Below, piece by piece: positions 1 to 6,991 of a stretch of DNA of 25,311 bases (position 1 is its first letter; the number at the start of each line of letters is the position of its first letter). Both the position numbers and the translations under genes were made by a program. This DNA comes from an uncultured Collinsella sp. (GTDB taxonomy: Bacteria > Actinomycetota > Coriobacteriia > Coriobacteriales > Coriobacteriaceae). Under the pieces are notes generated by a model. That model did no database searches. It had not been told where the DNA came from and was given only the letters and a program-made list of their open reading frames with translations. Where the stretch lies: contig URUC01000024.1 of the NCBI GenBank assembly GCA_900550965.1, positions 1-25,311 on the forward strand, given 5' to 3'.

Positions 1-111
1 GCTTGCGAGCACAGTAAGTCTACGGCGCAGCTCGAGCTCGACGTTTGATGGTTTTTGAGGCTCTCGACTGCCGCCGGTGACGCTGGAGAAGAACGTATCG
101 AAGAGGCCCAT
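1..111 (-). CDS. Unidentified gene, N-terminal part only (cut by window edge)
   Basis: An ATG at 109-111 on the minus strand opens a frame that stays open for 37 codons to the window edge. It begins MGLFDTFFSSVTGGS and continues into a charged stretch (VELELRRRL). The ATG lies two bases past the TAG stop of the oxidoreductase upstream, so the two genes are probably co-transcribed and perhaps translationally coupled. The bases before the ATG hold only a weak purine-rich site (AGGCAAGCAGG). No family can be recognised from 37 residues. It is called on frame, spacing and codon use only. Confidence 0.5.
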   Translation of the reverse strand, partial: MGLFDTFFSSVTGGSREPQKPSNVELELRRRLTVLAS

Positions 112-113
112 AG

Positions 114-1220
114 CTATGCCTGCTTGCCTGCGTCGGCCGGGAAGGTTATGCCGGCCTGCTGACGCACGGCATCCATGATGCGCAGTGAGACGAGTGTGGC
201 ATCGCGGTAGTGGCCAAGCTCGTGGCGTCCCGCCGGGGTCTCCCAAATCTCTTCCTTAACGTTATCGATGCCGCCGATGGCGGTGATAAAGTCTGTAAGT
301 TCGTATTCCATAGTGTTGCTCGATTTGGGCAGGTCGAGCACGCGGCCGTTGTCTCCCTGTTCGCGCGGTGCCTCGGTCGCCGAGCCGCGTACGACGTCGC
401 CGCGATAGTCGATGCGGACGTTGCGGGGCGTGGACAGATGGTCGATCTGGATAGTGCCACGCTCGCCTTCGATCTGCGAGGGCAGCAGGTCATTCGTAAT
501 TTTGGAGTGCGCGAGCTCGACGGAGATACGCCCTCCGCCATAGCTGGCGAGAATGGAGCCGCAACCGTCGATGGGGCCATGGGTGAGCTCTTGCGTTGAG
601 GGGTCGAGCAGCGTGGCCATGCTGGTGAGACCGGAGGGCATGCCGAAGATCTCGACCATGGGCTCGACGGTGTAGACGCCGATGTCCATGAGGGAGCCCG
701 AGGCCATGTGGCAGTCGAAGATATTGGTGGCGCGTCCCGCGAGAATCTCGTTGTAGCGCGAGGAATACTTGCCAAAGCGCAATGAGGCGCGGCGGATGGG
801 CGCAATCTCGCCCAGGGCGTCCTCGACGCCGTGGAAAGCAGGGTCATGGAGCGGGCGCATGGCCTCGAGGGCTACGACGCCCGCCGCCTCGGCTGCGCGA
901 AAGACCTCGAGCGCTTGCGCCTCGGTGGCGCAGAAGGGCTTTTCGACGATAACGTGCTTACCGCCGGCGATGCAGGCGAGCGCCTGCTCGTGATGGAGCG
1001 CGTTGGGGCTGCCGATGTAGACGGCGTCGACGTCGGCAGCGGACGCAAGCTCGTCAAGCGCGGTGAAGTTACGCTCGCCGCCGTGCTTAGCGGTGAAGGT
1101 GGCGCCGCGATCTGCATCGCGCGAGAGCGTGCCTACGAATGTAGCCTGGTCGTTGGCATTGACGACTTGGATAAAGTCGTCGGTGATCATGGATGTGCCG
1201 ATGGTTGCGATGCGCAGCAT
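114..1220 (-). CDS. Gfo/Idh/MocA family NAD(P)-dependent oxidoreductase
   Basis: Predicted cytosolic 368-residue dehydrogenase of the glucose-fructose oxidoreductase / inositol dehydrogenase / MocA family, which oxidises or reduces sugars, polyols or related hydroxyl compounds with NAD(P). The N-terminal Rossmann domain starts MLRIATIGTS; the usual GxGxxG is relaxed to IGTSMI. The family EKP motif is at residues 93-95, and the rest is the alpha/beta substrate domain. The length is normal. An in-frame ATG lies 15 bases upstream (1235), but the ATG at 1220 has a strong AAGGGGG site five bases before it and was chosen. The substrate cannot be told from sequence. It probably leads a transcript that includes the partial gene downstream. 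Confidence 0.88.
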   Translation of the reverse strand: MLRIATIGTSMITDDFIQVVNANDQATFVGTLSRDADRGATFTAKHGGERNFTALDELASAADVDAVYIGSPNALHHEQALACIAGGKHVIVEKPFCATEAQALEVFRAAEAAGVVALEAMRPLHDPAFHGVEDALGEIAPIRRASLRFGKYSSRYNEILAGRATNIFDCHMASGSLMDIGVYTVEPMVEIFGMPSGLTSMATLLDPSTQELTHGPIDGCGSILASYGGGRISVELAHSKITNDLLPSQIEGERGTIQIDHLSTPRNVRIDYRGDVVRGSATEAPREQGDNGRVLDLPKSSNTMEYELTDFITAIGGIDNVKEEIWETPAGRHELGHYRDATLVSLRIMDAVRQQAGITFPADAGKQA

Positions 1221-1293
1221 GTGTCCCCCTTGCATTGTTTGGCCTACAGGACGAGTGTAGCGCGGGAGGACACAAAAGCGTGCGAAAACGCCG

Positions 1294-1779
1294 TTACAGG
1301 TCGCTCTCGTTAAAGCCGGTGTCGATATCTAGGTTGCTGCCGTCGGCCGCGTTGGTGGCGAGCTCGTCGCAGCGCTCATTGAGCTCGTGGCCGGCATGCC
1401 CCTTAACCCAGATGAAATCAACCTTGTGCTTGCTTTTGGCGGTGAGTAGGCGCTCCCACAGGTCGCGGTTCTTGACGGGTTGCTTGTTGGCGGTTTTCCA
1501 TCCGCGCTTTTTCCAGCCGTCGATCCAGTGCTTGTTAAAGGCGTTGACGACATACTGCGAATCGGAATGGACTTCGACCTCGCAAGGGCGGTTGAGCGCC
1601 TCGAGCGCCACGATGACCGCCATGAGTTCCATGCGGTTGTTGGTGGTCTTGGCGTAGCCGCGCGAAAGCTCGGAGGTGAAGGTCTTGCCGGCGGGGTTGG
1701 TGTATTTGAGCACGGCGCCGTAGCCGCCGCGTCCCGGATTTGATCGGGCCGAGCCGTCGGTATAGATGATGACCTTCAC
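1294..1779 (-). CDS. rnhA: Ribonuclease HI
   Basis: RNase HI cuts the RNA strand of RNA:DNA hybrids, acting in primer removal and R-loop clearance in the cytosol. The protein is 161 residues, close to the E. coli enzyme (155). All four metal-binding acidic residues are visible: D8 (IIYTDGS), E51 (NNRMEL), D73 (VHSDSQY) and D138 (ERCDELA). The flexible-loop His is present at H131 (KGHAGHELNERCDELA). An ATG lies 51 bases upstream, but the GTG at 1777-1779 has AAGGA five bases before it and places the first beta strand at the true N-terminus, so it was chosen. It is a single gene, in the same direction as its neighbours. Confidence 0.93.
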   Translation of the reverse strand: MKVIIYTDGSARSNPGRGGYGAVLKYTNPAGKTFTSELSRGYAKTTNNRMELMAVIVALEALNRPCEVEVHSDSQYVVNAFNKHWIDGWKKRGWKTANKQPVKNRDLWERLLTAKSKHKVDFIWVKGHAGHELNERCDELATNAADGSNLDIDTGFNESDL

Positions 1780-1878
1780 GGGCTTCCTTTCGTTGGGTAC
1801 GTTTCGTGTGAGTGACCATTGTAGCGCCATGCCCGCCGGGGGCCAGCAATCTACGATTTCTACCCCGTCTTCCGACTG

Positions 1879-2781
1879 TTAGTTGGCATGGATGATGCGG
1901 TTGAGCTCGTCGAGGTATTGCTGCAAGAGGAGAGAGGGCTTGCGCTCGTCGTGCATGATGTAGCCAACGTGCATCGTTGGGGCGTCTGCTAGCGGGATCG
2001 ATGCCATGCCCCATTGCATTTCATTGGAGAGGACACCGGTCGACAGGGTGTAACCGTTCGACGTGATAAGTAAGTTAGTAAGTGTTCCGCGGTCCGAGAT
2101 TCGTATGTTGCGGTCGCAAGGGATATAGCTAAAAGGTTCCTCGGCGTAATAGAAGGAGTTTGAGGTTCCCTGCTCAAAGCTGTAGCGCGTATAGGGCGTG
2201 AGGTCGGCAAGGGACAGCTGCGGGCGGCGTGCGAGCGGGTGGCGCTCGCTAACGAAGACGTGGACCGTCGCGTCGAATAGGGGATGGAAGCTTGCGCGGG
2301 CATCGGCGAAGGCCTTCTGCAGAACGCGGGCGTTAAAGTCATCCAGATACAGAATGCCGATATCGCTGCGAAACGCACGGACGTCATCGATGATCTGCGA
2401 TGTGGTGGTCTCGCGCATGATGAACTCGAACTTGCTGTCGCGGCAGCGCTCGACTACATTGACAAAGGCCTCGACCGAAAAGGCGTAGTGCTGGGCGGAA
2501 ATGGCGAGGCGGGCTTGCGGGGTGCCACCGTCCTCGTAGCGTGCCTCGAGCATGTCGGCCTGCTCTACGACCTGGCGCGCATAGCCCAAAAGCTCGGTGC
2601 CGTCGTTGGTGAGCGTGACGCCGCGGCTGGAGCGCGTAAAGATCTCCAGATGGAGCTCTTGTTCTAGGCTTTTGACGGCGTTTGAGATGTTGGACTGAGC
2701 GGTATAGAGGCGCTGAGCTGCGGCGTTGATTGAGCCGGACTCTGCCACGGCGATAAGAAAACGAAGCTGCTGGAGGGTCAT
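1879..2781 (-). CDS. LysR-family transcriptional regulator
   Basis: 300-residue LysR-type regulator. Residues 1-60 form the winged helix-turn-helix (LRFLIAVAESGSINAAAQRL, then QSNISNAVKSLE). The remainder is the periplasmic-binding-protein-like effector domain. The length is typical. The ATG is preceded by AAAGGA at a nine-base spacing. It is transcribed divergently from metY, with 273 bases between the start codons. LysR proteins usually control a divergent neighbour, so metY is the obvious candidate target. The spacer holds palindromes: GATAGCTATC at 2798-2807 and CGAGC-N8-GCTCG at 2848-2865, inside the metY promoter. Regulation of metY and the identity of the co-inducer are inferred. Confidence 0.92.
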   Translation of the reverse strand: MTLQQLRFLIAVAESGSINAAAQRLYTAQSNISNAVKSLEQELHLEIFTRSSRGVTLTNDGTELLGYARQVVEQADMLEARYEDGGTPQARLAISAQHYAFSVEAFVNVVERCRDSKFEFIMRETTTSQIIDDVRAFRSDIGILYLDDFNARVLQKAFADARASFHPLFDATVHVFVSERHPLARRPQLSLADLTPYTRYSFEQGTSNSFYYAEEPFSYIPCDRNIRISDRGTLTNLLITSNGYTLSTGVLSNEMQWGMASIPLADAPTMHVGYIMHDERKPSLLLQQYLDELNRIIHAN

Positions 2782-2842
2782 CGGTGCCCGTCCTTTCGAT
2801 AGCTATCTAAAAAACCGATAACAGGTTAGCGCTTTTAAGTGA

Positions 2843-2871
2843 TTGACCGAGCGAAACAATGCTCGTACTAT
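2843..2871 (+). promoter_or_regulatory. metY promoter with dyad in the spacer
   Basis: The -35 is TTGACC at 2843-2848 and the -10 is TACTAT at 2866-2871, with an exact 17-base spacer. The spacer carries the inverted repeat CGAGC-N8-GCTCG (2848-2865), an operator-like dyad lying between the two hexamers. Transcription would start near 2878 and give a leader of about 175 bases before the metY ATG. Confidence 0.6.
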
Positions 2872-2877
2872 TCAAAA

Positions 2878-3054
2878 CACACAAAGGCGGTAGGTAATTA
2901 AGCCAATCACGGAACCGGGATGCGAAAGGAGGCCCGCATATGAATTGCTTACCAAGACGAATGCCGGGCTCCTGTTTGCGCCCGTCGGCGTGATCAGGAG
3001 ACAGCGACTTACTTCTCTCTTTTTATTTACTTTTGTTCGATCAAGGAGATCATC
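2878..3054 (+). promoter_or_regulatory. Structured 5' leader of metY, possible riboswitch
   Basis: Non-coding leader between the predicted transcription start and metY. It contains an 11-bp helix (2889-2899 with 2943-2953, all positions pairing, two as G-U). That helix encloses a conserved-looking core with GGAACC, TGCGAA, GGAGG and CCCGCA. An inner ATGCG/CGCAT stem lies within the core. A downstream hairpin follows (GCC at 2963-2965 with GGC at 2987-2989, GGGC at 2966-2969 with GCCC at 2980-2983). CTCCTG at 2969-2974 can also pair with CAGGAG at 2995-3000, in competition with or as a pseudoknot to that hairpin. AGGTAA at 2892-2897 can alternatively pair with TTACTT at 3009-3014, which would break the 11-bp helix. 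The GGAA..CC..TGCGAA..GGAG..CGCA order and CAGGAGAC (2995-3002) recall the cobalamin riboswitch core and B12 box, but the match is partial. No T-box GGTACC sequence and no clear SAM-I core were seen. Confidence 0.5.
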
Positions 3055-4365
3055 ATGAGCCAGTTCATCAACAATCCCGAGCACACCTTTGGTTTCGATA
3101 CCCTGCAGCTGCACGTTGGCCAGGAGAGCGCCGATCCCGCATCCGACTCCCGCGCCGTGCCTATCTACCAGACCACGAGCTATGTGTTCCGCAACTCCCA
3201 GCACGCCGCCGACCGCTTTGGTCTTGCCGACGCCGGTAACATCTACGGCCGTCTGACCAACTCCACCCAGGGCGTCTTCGAGGACCGTATCGCCGCACTC
3301 GAGGGTGGCGTGGCGGGTCTTGCTGTCGCCTCCGGTGCCGCCGCCATCACCTATACCCTGCAGGCTCTTGCCCAGGCCGGTGACCACGTGGTTGCCCAGA
3401 AGACCATCTACGGTGGCTCCTACAACCTGCTGGAGCATACGCTCTCCCAGTTTGGCGTCGAGACCACGTTTGTCGATGCCCATAACCTGGAAGAGGTCGA
3501 GGGTGCCATCAAGGACAACACCACGGTCATCTATCTCGAGACGCTCGGCAACCCCAACTCCGACATCCCCAACATCGACGCCATCTCCGAGATCGCCAAG
3601 AAGCACGGTCTGCCGGTTGTCGTCGACAACACCTTCGGCACCCCGTATCTGTTCCGTCCGCTGGAGCATGGTGCCAACATCGTCGTCCACTCCGCAACCA
3701 AGTTCATCGGCGGCCACGGCACCTCGCTGGGCGGTGTGATCGTCGACGGCGGCAACTTCGATTGGAAGGCGAGCGGAAAGTACGCCCAGATCGCTGAGCC
3801 CAACCCCTCCTACCACGGCGTTTCGTTTGCCGAGGCTGCCGGTCCCGCCGCCTTCGCAACCTATGTCCGCGCTATCCTGCTGCGTGACGAGGGCGCCTGC
3901 ATCAGCCCGTTCAACGCCTGGGTCCTGCTCCAGGGCACCGAGACTCTGTCGCTGCGCGTTGACCGTCATGTTGAGAACACCAAGAAGGTCGTTGAGTTCC
4001 TGGCTGGTGACAGCCACGTCGCCAAGGTGAACCACCCGAGCCTGCCTGAGCACCCCGATCACGAGCTCTATCAGAAGTACTTCCCACGTGGCGGTGCCTC
4101 GATCTTTACCTTTGAGATTAAGGGTGGCCAGGAGGCAGCTTGGAAGTTCATCGATCATCTGCAGGTGTTCTCGCTGCTCGCCAACGTGGCCGACGTCAAG
4201 TCGCTCGTCGTGCACCCGGCTACCACCACGCACTCCCAGCTCTCTGCCGAGGAGCTCGCCGAGCAGAACATCACGCCCTCCACGATCCGTCTTTCCATCG
4301 GTACCGAGAACGCCGAGGATATCATTTGGGATCTGAAGCAGGCCTTCGCCGCGCTGGACGAGTAA
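3055..4365 (+). CDS. metY: O-acetylhomoserine aminocarboxypropyltransferase (sulfhydrylase)
   Basis: PLP-dependent enzyme that joins O-acetylhomoserine with sulfide (or methanethiol) to give homocysteine (or methionine), in the cytosol. The 436 residues match the MetY subgroup of the Cys/Met metabolism family, which is longer than MetB or MetC. The PLP lysine is K216 in VHSATKFIGGHG, and D191 (VVVDNTFGTPYL) would contact the pyridine nitrogen. The substrate-domain sequence GRLTNSTQGVFEDRIAALEGG is typical of MetY. The ATG has AAGGAGAT before it. It is monocistronic, with its own promoter, long structured leader and terminator, and it is divergent to a LysR gene. Control of sulfur-amino-acid supply by the leader or LysR is inferred. 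Confidence 0.95.
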   Translation: MSQFINNPEHTFGFDTLQLHVGQESADPASDSRAVPIYQTTSYVFRNSQHAADRFGLADAGNIYGRLTNSTQGVFEDRIAALEGGVAGLAVASGAAAITYTLQALAQAGDHVVAQKTIYGGSYNLLEHTLSQFGVETTFVDAHNLEEVEGAIKDNTTVIYLETLGNPNSDIPNIDAISEIAKKHGLPVVVDNTFGTPYLFRPLEHGANIVVHSATKFIGGHGTSLGGVIVDGGNFDWKASGKYAQIAEPNPSYHGVSFAEAAGPAAFATYVRAILLRDEGACISPFNAWVLLQGTETLSLRVDRHVENTKKVVEFLAGDSHVAKVNHPSLPEHPDHELYQKYFPRGGASIFTFEIKGGQEAAWKFIDHLQVFSLLANVADVKSLVVHPATTTHSQLSAEELAEQNITPSTIRLSIGTENAEDIIWDLKQAFAALDE

Positions 4366-4428
4366 GGCGGCTTGTGCAAGGACCCCTTGCGACTCGATAG
4401 GTATAACTGCATAAAATGCCTGCTCAAG

Positions 4429-4466
4429 GCGCCTGTGCGAACAATGGTTGTACAGGCGCTTTTTTT
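4429..4466 (+). terminator. Intrinsic terminator of metY
   Basis: Perfect 8-bp stem GCGCCTGT (4429-4436) with ACAGGCGC (4452-4459), loop of 15 bases, followed by seven T residues (4460-4466). Confidence 0.9.
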
Positions 4467-4677
4467 GCATAGAGAGGGTGCAAAAACAGGGTTTTTGGCA
4501 CGCTTTATGCATTCGAGTTGTGGAAAACTCCTGTTGAGAGGATGTGAGTTTTACGCAATTGACGTGCGCCTTTTGAGTAAAACCGCAGGTCGCGATTTGC
4601 TCGGGGTACTATGCAGCGCGATCGAATCACACGCAGCTCAAACGCAGCAAAAACACACTACGGAGGTTTCCAGCTAC
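4467..4677. other. Intergenic region with nested inverted repeats
   Basis: No gene is supported here. A 10-bp stem, GTGC-AAAAAC (4478-4487) with GTTTTT-G-GCAC (4491-4501), has a three-base loop and one bulged G. An overlapping larger dyad starts AACAGG (4485-4490) and closes with CCTGTT further on, near 4530. GAGTT-GTGGAA-AACTC adds another small stem. These could be operators or a structured leader of the secreted-protein gene. I see no convincing -35/-10 pair. A frame open through the metY terminator into the next gene was rejected as coding. Confidence 0.4.
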
Positions 4678-5451
4678 ATGAGGATCGATTCACGAAAACC
4701 GAAAGCCGCCGCCCTTTCCGCCGCTCTGACTGTGGCACTTTTGGCGGGCGCCGGCGCAACTGATGCCCACGCGGCAACACTATCCGATATGGTCGGATCT
4801 GCGCCGTCCGAGGCGACGCTGGTGCAGCCCGTCGACTACCGCGGCGACGGTTATGGCTCTATGCAGGAGTGGAACGCCTCGATGGGGGCCAAGCGCGATT
4901 CCCTGGAGATGCGCGCTCAGATCATTATGAATATGTATGGCGACTATGCCACCGATGACGAGCGCACTGTACTGCAGGGTTGCATCGACGGTGCGGGCAG
5001 TCTTTTGACGATGGAGGAGGTCGACGCCAAGTCGACCGAGCTCGATGAGCTGCGCACTGCGCTTGAGGATGCCAAGCGCGAAGCGCTCGAGGCTGCCGCC
5101 GCCGAGGCGGAGGCTGCCGCCGCCCAGGCTTCGTACTACAACGCCGGTTACACTCCATCCTACGCGTCTGCCGCGTCCTACGCGAACGGATCGGGCCTGA
5201 CGCGCTCTGCGGGTGTCAATAATTACAACGGTCGCCGCGAGACCTATTACAGCAGCAATGTGCTTTATCACTATCGCACGGGCGAATGGACTCAGGATTC
5301 TGAGGGCTTCTGGCGCGATTCCGACGGCTATTACGTTGTTGCCGCGGGCGATAAGGCCCAGGGCTCGACTTTTACGGGCTCTAAGGGCGAGTGCAAGGTC
5401 TACGATTCGGGCTGCGCTGCCGGAACCACCGATTACTATACCGGTTGGTAA
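4678..5451 (+). CDS. Secreted protein with coiled coil and 3D-like C-terminal domain
   Basis: Predicted exported protein of 257 residues. Residues 1-32 look like a Sec signal peptide: basic MRIDSRKPK, a hydrophobic alanine/leucine core and cleavage after AHA. The middle (about 90-145) is rich in Glu and Ala and likely forms a helix or coiled coil. A Tyr/Ser-rich linker follows. The C-terminus has YYVVAAGD and VYDSGCAAGTTDYY, reminiscent of the 3D / double-psi barrel domain of some cell-wall proteins, whose hallmark is a D-T/S-G...D ending. ATG 4678 was chosen because GGAGG lies 11 bases before it and the signal peptide starts there. The frame is open upstream through the metY terminator, which is not coding. 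The fold assignment is a weak inference and the function is unknown, perhaps in the cell wall. Confidence 0.82.
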   Translation: MRIDSRKPKAAALSAALTVALLAGAGATDAHAATLSDMVGSAPSEATLVQPVDYRGDGYGSMQEWNASMGAKRDSLEMRAQIIMNMYGDYATDDERTVLQGCIDGAGSLLTMEEVDAKSTELDELRTALEDAKREALEAAAAEAEAAAAQASYYNAGYTPSYASAASYANGSGLTRSAGVNNYNGRRETYYSSNVLYHYRTGEWTQDSEGFWRDSDGYYVVAAGDKAQGSTFTGSKGECKVYDSGCAAGTTDYYTGW

Positions 5452-5475
5452 TCTGCCATAAGCCAATAGGACATG

Positions 5476-5528
5476 ACGGGCGGGCGTCTTTATCGAGCCT
5501 TTGGGCAACGTAAGGGCGTCCGTTTTTT
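5476..5528 (+). terminator. Probable intrinsic terminator after the secreted-protein gene
   Basis: ACGGGCG (5476-5482) pairs with CGTCCGT (5517-5523), seven pairs including one G-U, and runs straight into TTTTTT (5523-5528). The 34-base loop holds a smaller GCC/GGC stem. The long loop lowers confidence. Confidence 0.5.
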
Positions 5529-5638
5529 GTGCGTGCTTGAGTTAACAGAGCGCTTACCGTGGCAGTACGCCGCGCATATGGGCGCGGGGCACACTAAGTT
5601 ATGAGAAACAAAGTCTTTCTCGTGGAGGAAGTGGTCCC

Positions 5639-5845
5639 ATGAACGCTCGAGATGTCGCTATTGCCGTCGTTGCCCTTTTAATCGGATGTCTTGGTCCGAC
5701 GGCGGCGTTAACTGCCGGCCTGCAGTCCGCTACGGGCGCCGCTCCTGTGGTTGTGGGCGCCTTGATTGCAGCGGCGCTGCTGGGAAGCGTCGGCGTGCTG
5801 CTTTGCCGCGATGACGAGGACGAGGTTTCGGAATCGCAACGCTAA
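5639..5845 (+). CDS. Small two-helix membrane protein, unknown
   Basis: 68-residue protein. Two hydrophobic segments, about residues 6-27 and 36-56, are joined by a short polar turn. A short acidic tail follows (CRDDEDEVSESQR), which by the positive-inside rule would be ambiguous. The ATG has GGAGGA eight bases before it, which supports real translation. It stands alone between two terminators and converges on the ketopantoate reductase-family gene. No family was recognised. A short hydrophobic membrane protein is all that can be claimed. Confidence 0.7.
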   Translation: MNARDVAIAVVALLIGCLGPTAALTAGLQSATGAAPVVVGALIAAALLGSVGVLLCRDDEDEVSESQR

Positions 5846-5882
5846 CTGTTGTGAGATTGGCAGCCGGTCATAGACGAAGATG

Positions 5883-5921
5883 AAAGCCGCCGCGGGGGAA
5901 CGGTTCCCTTGCGGCGGCTTT
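5883..5921. terminator. Bidirectional terminator between convergent genes
   Basis: Very strong hairpin: AAAGCCGCCGC (5883-5893) pairs perfectly with GCGGCGGCTTT (5911-5921), and GGGAA/TTCCC extends the stem inside. It has a short T run on each strand and lies between the 3' ends of the small membrane-protein gene and the minus-strand reductase gene. Confidence 0.8.
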
Positions 5922-5954
5922 GCTGTTAAGGCTGTTGAATGCGGTGCGTTGGCG

Positions 5955-6869
5955 CTACCAGCTTTTCTCGATATCGCGGATGCGCCGATAGAGCCAATCG
6001 TTTTGCGGCACTTGGATATCGTGTTTGGCTGCGAGGCGGCAGATGGTGCCCGCGAACTCCTCGACTTCGGTTTTGCGCCTTGCGATGCGGTCTTGAGCCA
6101 TCGAGGGCATACCGGCGGGGTCGATTCCCTCGATGAGGTGCACCATTTGCGTCAGGTCTGCCTCGGTCAGCTCAATGCCCTCGGCGTTGGCGACCGCAAG
6201 CGTTTCGCGCATGGCGGAAACAAAGCAGCGACGCTGCTCGGAGCCCGGCTCCGTGGCGCTTCCGTAGGTCCCGCCGTAGGCCATGCAGGTCTGGTTGATG
6301 CCGTCGTTGAGCATGAGTTTGGCCCACATGCGGTGCGCAATGTCGCTCTCGACGGTATGGGCGATGCCGCAGCGCGTATAGAGCTCGTCGATGGCGGTAA
6401 CGGTTGTGGGCTTGGTGCCCGCTGCCGCGCCAAAGCGAATCTCGCCCGCATTGGTAAAGGTGAGCTCTCCGTTGAGGAACACGGCGTCCATGCCTTGGCA
6501 GATGCCCAGGACGGTGTGCTCCCAGCCAAAGCGCTCGGCAATCTTTTGCTCGCTCGCAATGCCGTTGCACAGCGAGGCGATGAGCGTATTGGGGCCCACG
6601 ATGTGTTCCATAGTCTTGAGCGCCTGGTCGAGTCCAGTCGTCTTGACCGTGAGAATGACCAGATCGGCGGGCGTTGCCTCGCTGGCACGGACGGACGTGA
6701 GATCGCAGGGCTTGCCGTTGACGGTGAGCGCATCGCCCGCGTGACGCTCGAAACGGGCGTCGTCCATGACGTATTCGACGGCATCGTCGCCGAGTGCCTG
6801 GGCGATCATGCTGCCGTAGAGTAGCCCGACGCCGCCCTTGCCGATAAAGGCGACCTTGTTGATCTGCAT
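5955..6869 (-). CDS. panE: Ketopantoate reductase family protein (2-dehydropantoate 2-reductase)
   Basis: 304-residue member of the ApbA/PanE family. The best-known activity is NADPH reduction of 2-dehydropantoate to pantoate, for pantothenate and CoA synthesis. The N-terminal Rossmann motif is GKGGVG (residues 10-15). The conserved C-terminal W-x-K-L-x-x-N...N pattern is present as MWAKLMLNDGINQ, and its Lys is the catalytic residue in the E. coli enzyme. Two ATGs compete. The one at 6878 abuts GAGGAG with no spacing, while the one at 6869 has it nine bases away and was chosen. Paralogues with other 2-oxoacid substrates exist, so the exact substrate is not certain. A terminator-like hairpin lies only a few bases upstream of its ribosome binding site. 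Confidence 0.82.
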   Translation of the reverse strand: MQINKVAFIGKGGVGLLYGSMIAQALGDDAVEYVMDDARFERHAGDALTVNGKPCDLTSVRASEATPADLVILTVKTTGLDQALKTMEHIVGPNTLIASLCNGIASEQKIAERFGWEHTVLGICQGMDAVFLNGELTFTNAGEIRFGAAAGTKPTTVTAIDELYTRCGIAHTVESDIAHRMWAKLMLNDGINQTCMAYGGTYGSATEPGSEQRRCFVSAMRETLAVANAEGIELTEADLTQMVHLIEGIDPAGMPSMAQDRIARRKTEVEEFAGTICRLAAKHDIQVPQNDWLYRRIRDIEKSW

Positions 6870-6886
6870 GTGAATCATCTCCTCAC

Positions 6887-6913
6887 AAAAAGGCGCCCGC
6901 GTGCGGGGCGCCT
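6887..6913 (-). terminator. Intrinsic terminator after the cyclase gene, directly in front of panE
   Basis: On the minus strand, AGGCGCC pairs perfectly with GGCGCCT (plus-strand 6907-6913 and 6891-6897) and is followed by TTTTT (6887-6891). Six bases later comes the GAGGAG site of the reductase gene. A weak -10-like TACAAT sits on the minus strand just upstream of the hairpin, so the hairpin may also be the first part of the panE transcript. Confidence 0.75.
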
Positions 6914-6991
6914 GATGGATTGTATGCTGCCAGGGCGTTTGGTGAGCGCGCGGGGCTGCTGTTATGAAAAAGAAACTATTGCGCTGTGCGC

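Noticed and set aside
2878..3054. T-box or SAM-I riboswitch before metY
   Set aside because: The T-box GGTACC sequence and the SAM-I core (GATGAAGC, GGCAACC) are absent.
2872..4512. 546-codon open frame antisense to metY
   Set aside because: It exactly mirrors metY and runs through its promoter and terminator; long antisense frames are expected from GC-biased third positions. No ribosome binding site, no recognisable domain.
4512..4530. DnaA box (TTGTGGAAAA)
   Set aside because: One isolated imperfect site with no cluster, no dnaA or dnaN nearby and no AT-rich unwinding stretch.
4372..4677. N-terminal extension of the secreted protein
   Set aside because: It would translate the metY terminator hairpin and hide the signal peptide; the internal ATG at 4678 has the only good ribosome binding site.
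5880..6824. 314-codon plus-strand frame over the ketopantoate reductase gene
   Set aside because: It starts inside the bidirectional terminator and mirrors a well-supported gene.
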